From Strongylocentrotus droebachiensis (Eukaryota; Echinodermata; Echinoidea; Camarodonta; Strongylocentrotidae): a DNA stretch of 64,000 bases. Position numbers and translations under genes: made by a program. A model generated the notes under the pieces. The model made no database searches and was not told the origin of the DNA. It saw only the letters and a program-made list of their open reading frames with translations. Numbering within the stretch: the first letter of the stretch is position 1; every line of letters begins with the position of its first letter. The DNA lies in contig JAVYIG010000067.1 in NCBI GenBank assembly GCA_035222895.1, positions 744,001 to 808,000 of the forward strand, given 5' to 3'. Positions 28,601 to 37,600 of the stretch are shown here, in pieces.

Positions 28601-31600
28601 AGGACATGCATAACACATCAGAAAAACAGAACAAAACGAATCAACCCTGCTGCGTGAACCGGAGAGAGAGAGAGAGAGAGAGAGAGAGTGATTTCAATTT
28701 GCATTGGCAGAGGTTATTATGCCAAGTAATTTATTCCAAGTGTCTGGTTAAAGAGAAAGATCAGACTGTATTAAAGCATGCGGCCATTAATGCCTCTGTG
28801 TGCATGTACGATTACGGTACTGCAGAATGCCTATCTGTCATTGGCGTTGCCCTACTCTTCCTTTTCATGTGTACATGTTGTACGTGGTTCTATGGCAACA
28901 TGTATTTCCTTCTAGATGACTGTTTGTTTCCTTTCTATTGTGCTGGGAGGGAGGAAGGAAGGGAAAAGATAACAAAAGATAAATTGATGACCTTTTTTTC
29001 CTTTAATCCTTGACTTTTCAAGCTGTAAAATATGTGTCACTTATAGTAATTGGAATAGTACCTACTGCCTGCACACATCCCACTCACAAGTCACTACTCT
29101 ACAGTTTCTGAATAAACATGAAGGCCTTTATTATTCTTTAATGATATGGAGGCGTGATTCATGAGAAAGGTAGCCATGATGAGGCGGTAAATGAGCTACA
29201 CGAAATCAAATTGACCATCAGGTCCATTGGATATCCCCCTTGTTTAATGTTTAATGATATGCAGGCGTGATTCATGAAAAGGCTAGTCCATAATGAGCTC
29301 CACGAAATTAAATTGACCATCAGATCCATAGGGCTTCCCCCTTGCCATCCCACTTTGTTCTCCTCCGGCAATTAGTCTTGCAATTTCCTCTCTCTTTCAT
29401 GAATACTACGTAACCCTTCGGCCACCCCACTGATCTAACAGCGCCATTATGTGAGAGACAAGAATACACGCACAAAACAAACGGATGCCATTTTGTACTT
29501 GAGACACACACACACACGTTGCCTAGCTCCTGGGCATATTTCTTGATGAATAATCTATCATAACGTGGGCCATATACTGCTCGAGAGATATGGTTAACGG
29601 AGCATGGCGTGTGCTATTCATTCATCAGCGTTATGTTGTAGGAGAGAGACTCCAACAGTCTGCTTGTTGTACACATGTGCGTGGTTTACCAGCTAGTAGT
29701 ACCGGTCGATCGGCTTTGTGCATGGTGGCTTTGCGAGGCGGTGGTGCGCAGTACATCACCAGATCCAATTAGCATCTGGGTGATCCCAGCCAGAAAGAGG
29801 ACTTAAGTGATTTAGCAGTCTCGTGCTTTTAAATTTACACCTTGCCTGCACATGGACCACTCCCTAATGTAGCAATTGCTTGTAACAAACTCAAGACATG
29901 TACATGTAGCTTTCCCCTGAAACCCAACAAAATCGTCATACTGGAAGACAGTGCACACATTCCTTTTTGAATGCTGTGGATGGTATACGATACGCAAACA
30001 GGGGCACCGAAATATGGACCTGAAAATTTACAAATGTAAATGGGGCACAGGTACAGGGCCACTTAACAGATCCCTAGAAAATCACTAAGGACTAAACAGA
30101 ATATGAGAGGCAAGGTTTAGACCTACCATGTGTATGTAAATGTACTTGTTCATATATTTGTCACATGCTCAATCTTTTCTTTATCTTCACTGCAGGTAAA
30201 ATATTCAACCATATATTCTTTTTTATATCATCAGCACTGAGCATGATAGTAATAATAATAATCATTTAAAATCCACTCCAAATTTTATTAAACCGAAAAA
30301 GGAAATTCTTTTTGCCCAATTGATCGTGAGCCCGGCAGCCACTGAGCAGCGCCAGATCAACGTTGCTGAAATGAATAGGCTTACACCATGAAGCCCTTTA
30401 AAACATTTCACAACTCGCAGACCAAGCATACAGTACCTGCAATTACAGGTATACTGGCATTTATGTTTGGTAATTATTTTTCTTCAGAACGGCCTATTTC
30501 AAATCAAAGTCTCCATGAACACAGCGAGAAATACCTAAATCACTAAAATGATTCAATATTTTCTTTGACAGTAGTAGATTTAGTCCGGTATATATGTTTT
30601 GGTATATCAACAATAACAAGAAACATGTACATCATTTGTGGATATGGCAACAAAGGATGACAATGAAACCAACATTGTACTGTATGTGCTTGACTTTTCA
30701 CGTTGATAGATTTTAAAACGTTCTCTGTAGCGGGAAAAAAAAATGTTTTGGAAAATCATTTCTCTCTAAATTTGTCCTCCTGTATAATTTTACATTGTCC
30801 ATGTACATGACCATGCATCCTGGAGACCTTGGCATTTGATAAATTTCTAAACGACCGCCAATTTCACATACGCACATTTCAAGCAGTATTAATAATGTTT
30901 TGGAAAATCAATTGCAAATTGTTTTTTTGCCTTCTTCGTTCCACCTTTGACATTTTCCATTTGCTAAACAGACACATGCATACACAATGCGGTGACTTGC
31001 TGTAATGATCTTCAGATAATAGGAAAGTCACGACCACATGGTTTAAACAGTTGGGATAAGATACTTGATATGAAAAAAGTATATGTCTTATTATTTATTA
31101 TTATTTATTATCATTTTTGTAAATAGGCTTGTGTAAAGGTGTTACAAGAGCATGCCGTTTATTGAACATGTTGGCCTAATATGTAGATCTTATCTTTATG
31201 CCTATGGTAATAACCCGCCATTTTTTAGTTCATTCCAATCTAGTACTTTTCATCTCTAATCCCTGGGATTTCACAAGCCTTCTTTATGAGCAGATAATGC
31301 TAGGAAATAAGGAATATTGAACACAGATAGACAATCAGACATTGATTAGAATTCCCAGAAAAAAGAAAATTGCTTCACCTGTAGAGAAAGACGGCTTAAA
31401 ATGCATCCATACCCTACATGTACATTTAAGTACACAATTCATGGTCACAAGTCCCTGAAAAAAATATCAAGCCTCATTACAAGGAAACTTTTACGCTGAA
31501 ACAAGCAAGACAATTTGAAACATGTTGGATTTTTGCACTCCATCACACAAAACTGAGATTCTATTTTAGTGGTGTAGTCATACGGTAATATGATTTCCGA

Positions 31601-34600
31601 GTAGAGAACTGTTTGAGTCCACATTACATGTAGCTTATTGCACACAGCATGTGTAAGGCCTTCTCCGTTTTCAAAGGCTACTATATTTGGGTACAGTACT
31701 ATAGTGTATACTATACATGTACATGTATGCACGTTTTATCAAATTAAACATTGCACAAGTGTGAAGAGATATCTACGGTACTAATCAATCAATCAATTGA
31801 AATTAAGAAGAAAATAATGAAATTCAAATAAAATCTATTTAATCAAAAAGCTCTTTAAAAAGAGATGAATATAGTGTATGCAACACATGTTCTCTTAAAA
31901 TTGAGATTATGCAACACCATGAAATCAAAATATATAACCCTTCCTACTTTTGGACAAACTTGTAAGTCAGTGAGAAAATGGTGTCAAACTTTTTTTTCTG
32001 TGACAAACACTGACCCATCCCAGAGGAGTAGACGACTTCCAAATCATTTCATTTCTGGACATCCATTCAAGCTCCTTTCATGATGATTCCTTGGACATAC
32101 AGCAACCTTTCTGAAAGTTGCACCATTTAGACTACACGAAAAATTACAAAAAATCAACCCATTGCCTAAATGACCCATACGGTCCCTGTATCAAGCCCCA
32201 CGGAATAAAAGAATCCAGCAGTCATTGAGTTAAGGGGCAGCCAAAAGTCAGTGCGCACTCACGATATGCCCCGCCCACTTATACTGTATTGGTCCAATAC
32301 CACGTTCACATTAGAAGTTGAGCCCGAATCTTCATCAAGTTTTAATATCAAAATGATCCTTAAACATAACTTTTTACTACACAATTGTTCATTACCGGTA
32401 TATTACATTCACACTAGAAAAAAAAGAATTACTTATACAGATATACAAGGGTTTTTGAAAGCGATACAATGAATCTTGTTAGTCTGAACAGGGGTGTGAG
32501 GTGAGCGCAAGCCCACTGCTGAAGCTCTTGATACTCTGCGTAACCCTAGCTAGCCAATGGGATCGTATTTGATGGGCACTTCCTACAGCTGGGTTACTAA
32601 GGTTACAAGGAATTCAGCAGAGGGTTCATTTATTACCCAATCAACATGCCAGGCAAAAAAAAAAAAACCCATGTGATTCTCTTTTTCTGAACTGGACTCT
32701 GTTTGGACCAGAAAATTTATAGCAAAATGTGCAAGATCAAAGTAGGTAAAAACAATTACTGTACAATAACAAACGTTATTTAGTGTATGTAGACTTGAGT
32801 TTAAATGCATCATATACGCTGTACATGTAGCTATAGCATTTCAAGTCAATTTAGTCTTTTAAATGTCAATACCCTTTTCCACAATGGACTAATTTGTCCT
32901 GGAATTGTCCTGTCACACTCAAATTTCTACATATTTTTTTTAAAGTAATCGAACGGGCCAAAATGCAATAGTGATTGGGTGCAGGCCAGGCGTCTCGATA
33001 GTTGTCCGAAATGGCGCGCCAAATACTTCACCTTAGAGATGTTGCCCCACCCCTCCCTCAGATTCCCACATAAGCGCCTGAACACTCGCAAAACAAACCA
33101 CCCTGGTATGGTACCCATTGTAGTGGCACGGGTTGGTACGGTACGCAGCTTTCAAGAATTCCAGGTGCTACATGTAGTCATTGTGTATTTTACAAGGAAA
33201 ATATCAATATAAAACAGATTACAACTATCCTGTATATGAATGTCTTTAAATAATCAGAAAAAAGTACTTACCAATTTGATTGCGACATGTTCATTGTTGT
33301 ACAGATTTTTTCCTGTTGGCAGAAAAAAAAGAGAAGAAAGTCAATGTCATGTGTATGGATCACAAGCTAAACTTAAGTTGCAAATATCATATAAACTTGA
33401 ACTGCTTGCAATTCTGCATTCCAAACATGTACACTACATCTTATCCATAAGAAATAATCACCTTGCATTGAATGATCATTTGTATATTTGTCCTTTTTAA
33501 AATTGTAAATGCTGTACCTTTCTTCATGTGATAACGCATTGCTACATGTATCAGACCGATAAATAAATAAAGCCCTAAATAAAGACTTCAGAGGTATTAG
33601 AGAAGGAAACAAGTAGTTTTTATCTTTATTAAAGGCAAAGACATAAAAGTACAAGTACACAATTTTGTTAATATTCATAATCAATGACATTTACTTTTGA
33701 CATGGAGAGATGGAGAGGAAGAGAGAAAGAAGGGGGAAAAAATTGAATATATTGCACCTTTACAGAGTACAATACAGTGTAGTATAAAATCTTTAAAAAA
33801 AAACTTTTAAAAATAACAAACTACAGTGTACATAATACATGTTTTTGTACATGTCATATGCCCTTGAACAGGGAAAGAATTCATATGCCATGCATCCTGT
33901 ACAGGTCGTGTTTCTATATTAGACAATCTACAGCATGTGTAATAGTATACATGTACGGAGAGTATCAACTTGAAATGTGGCCCCAAGTCTGGGTGAGGCC
34001 GGATTCTCGGCTGAATATTAATAAGTAGTGCAATGAAGCATCATCGTTACACTGAAGTAACAAAATGTCATGTGCGCCAGACTGTGGCTCCCCGGCCAGA
34101 ATACGAGGCATCCGTCGTCGGTAGATACATGTAGATGCCCTGCTGTATCCCTGACCCTCTTTTAATATCTACTGTCTCCACAGCCAGTAGTGCCATAGAA
34201 GTAGTGTTCAGCCGGCTGCTTTGATGACACTAACCCAGGCCCCTTGATATTTAATTATTGCACTGTATGATTGAACTTTTAATTTGCTAGGCAGGCGGTA
34301 TTATACAGAGGGGCTGTACATGTACATGTACATTGCCTCTTCTTCTGTAAGGGTTAGACAGAAGTAGACTTTAAAGTAAAGTTCCATAAACTTCCAATGC
34401 AAAAATAAATGAGATATGATTCATATACATGTAAAGCAAACTTTGCATTAAATATTTGTAAATTAAAACCCATGTACTGTAGGTCAGGCAGCACATACAA
34501 GCAATGTACATGTATAGGGGTCATTGTTAAGCTGTCCTTTGCTCACCCCCCCCCCCTGAAAAAAGGTTGTTTTTGCCATTCATTTTACATGCAGTTTGGT

Positions 34601-37600
34601 AAGGCAGTCTTTGTGGGCGATTCAACTTGTCATGTCTGAACACAGCTTTACAAATGCTTCAAATCGCAGACAAGGGGAAATTTTTATTTCAGTAACATAC
34701 AAACACGCATCTTGGATACATGTATTTACATTGTAGTTGCTAGATAAAGTGCAAACAAATAACATTATAATAAAAGGTTTTTTATTTTCACTGGTTTACA
34801 TCATTCTGCATGGGCAGACTTGATAGTGTATTATGCTTTCAAAACATTTTACATCTACATGTACATGTATGTGGAAATACACCGTGTGCAGTGATTTCAT
34901 TTGCCACACTTGTGCCATACACACATATAGTAAGACTGTATTACTTTCGGATGAATCACTTGCATACAATTCATGAACGTACATGTAGTGTCCAATATGG
35001 AGCCAGAAGGGCGTTTATTTAAATCTTTTGACAGAGTTAATATAATGCCCTTTTGACTATAAGGAGCAGTGAAAAAAATACACGGGGGCTCAGGGCGAAT
35101 TTGCCCCCGAAATGCCCAAAACAGCCCCCAAAAATCAGAAAAGAGCCCCAGTAAATTTGCATAGAGTTCAATGCAAAACAAATTTTAGAGTGTTATTTTC
35201 ATGCAGGCAAGCTTGAAAAGTAGCCCCCGAAAAATAAATATTAATTTTTTCCCTGATAAGGAGACGATATCAATTTCACCATTTTATTTTGCCTCCAATC
35301 TCTACAGGCCTGTCTTCACTATCTCGAGATTGCCAAATATCCAGCTATTTGAACTATCCCGATCGCAAACTATCCTGCTAATTTGCGTCTTCATCAGACC
35401 GAAGTAGCAATTAGAAGGATATTTGGTCAGGATTATCATCCCAAGATATCTTGGGATAGTTTGCAAAATATCCTACTATTTGGCAAAATATCCAGCTATT
35501 TGTCCCGTGCGTCTTGACTAGACTGAAGATTCGCAATACACGCTAAGGCTGAGCAAAATATCTCAAGCTAATTTCTCAAGGTCGAGTTTCAAGTTTCGAG
35601 GTCGAATCTCGAGATAGTGAAGACGCGATTTGTTACTTCGGGATTATTTCCCAAATAGCGGGCTATTTGGCAATCTCGAGATGATGAAGACGCGCCTTAC
35701 GAGTAAGTTTACCAAAATATTTATCCGTCAAAGAAGCAATTACAAAGTGAGATGTACATGTGCATGGCTATCGCCCACAGGATCTGCAATGTTTGCTGTC
35801 ATAGAATTTTGTTGATAAACAATGAAGTGTTTCCACCAAAACAATACGCATGTATAATACACCAACACTGTGACAGCCTGTTTAAGGTCAATTGTGCCAT
35901 CACAGAATATTCAGTACCGAAGGTTGATGGAGATAATAATCTACAAAAAAAAAATACATGTATAATATATCTGTACATCTCCATTTACAACATTCATGAT
36001 ATAGATACATGTAGCAATATTTTTTCTTTATGCTGTGTCTACTGAATATATTGAGAATAGACCTGTTTACCAATAAATCCTGGTTCCCAATTGTTTAATT
36101 CACTTGACATGCATACATGTACATGACCGGGTTAATAATATATCTGTAAAGAGTTTAGACACATCATTTATGTATTAAGCCCTATATAAAAGCCAAATAT
36201 TATTATTATTTATCTCTACCGATAGAATCCACTTCACATATTAGCTGTTGCTATGTTGTGCAAGCCTCTGGCAAGCTTTTACTTTGCCATGAGAAAATGT
36301 GTTAGAAAGGTATGCATACAATCGGTAAACAGGTCTATTCTCTAAATAGAAAACTGCAAAATGCACAGTGCACATTCATAGACTACAATAATTATAGCCA
36401 TATGAATGCTGGAGGTGTCATATTCCACACTAATTTCAAAAGCCTGACCTGGATATTTCCTGATGAATAAAAAAGTGAAACTAATGTCTTTGAACAAATA
36501 TCCTGTTATTGTTGCCAGACAGAGGGTGGTATCATTACATATTTTGTAATTTTTAAATATTTTTAAAATATTTGTTTTTTGTTACTATAATTTGTTAAAT
36601 ATATTTACTGGTATTTATTTATTATTATTATTACTATTTTATTTTATTTTTTATTCATTTATTTATTTTTCATGTTTTGGGGGGAGGGGTAGACTTGGTG
36701 ACTACAAGTTCACATTAAATTCAAAAGCATGACTATGGCCTGAAAAAAAAAAAAACATTACGAAATCTCTCAATACAATCTTTTCTATTTCTGAGCATAT
36801 ACATGTACACTGCACATGTACATGTACAATGTATGTGTAACATACAATGCCATGAATATGGGCATGCAAATCAAATCTATTCTTATTTTTTTCTGTTGCT
36901 ATTTTATGCATGCCTACAATTATGTACATGTAGAGAACAGTAGGCATGACTAAGCATATTAGCACCGCATGGACACTCAATATAAATGCTGAATAGAAGT
37001 CTACCCCAAGAGTAAATACAAATGAGGGGACCTATTTTTGGTGTGGGTGTGTGTATAGGGTACACCCATCTGTGTCAGCATGACCCGATACAGTTCAAAC
37101 AGTAACAATAATGCAACCATTCCTAATCCACTGTCTACTGAAACACAATTAATACACATACTACATGTACATGTATAACTTCATTGAAATATATTAATTT
37201 GCAAAATTATATTTAAGTAATCATTAATAGAATCTGTAATTTCTAGCCCAACAGGTAACTGGTACAGGTGGGTTTAAATGGACTTTGCATGCTGTTGAGT
37301 TTGTACACCGTTTCTTCTTCACACTCCCTGCATGCATTGAACGTCTGGTTAATGCCTGGTAGTGATTGCAGCCTTTTGTACGAGCCCTAATGTAAATTAT
37401 GCACTGCACAAGAGGCATCAGTCAATTCGTATTTGAAGCATCTTGCTTCTCTTTGCGATGAGTTAACCTTGAATATCAGCCTGTGAAATGAGATGATGAA
37501 GTTGCTGTTGCTTTACATCTATACAATGTATTAATGCATGTACAGTATTGCAGCCCAATAAGGATTATACGTCTCGAGGGAAATTACAAGAAAATAGTAT

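Larger units (their letters stand above)
10645..33271 (-). other. CSNK1G 22.6-kb intron
   Basis: Carries most of the window's transposons: family A MITE, 19938-20647 MITE, 24092-24597 element, LINE, family B MITE, two tandem duplications and many simple repeats. Short ACATGTACATGTA runs occur about every 1-3 kb. Stretches such as 12180-12410, 14180-14390 and 25790-26040 are complex, non-repetitive and non-coding; conserved regulatory sequence is possible there but cannot be shown from one genome. Confidence 0.8.

Noticed and set aside
28582-29013. 143-residue plus-strand ORF with a hydrophobic stretch
   Set aside because: Runs through a GA microsatellite, no family recognised, lies antisense inside the CSNK1G intron.
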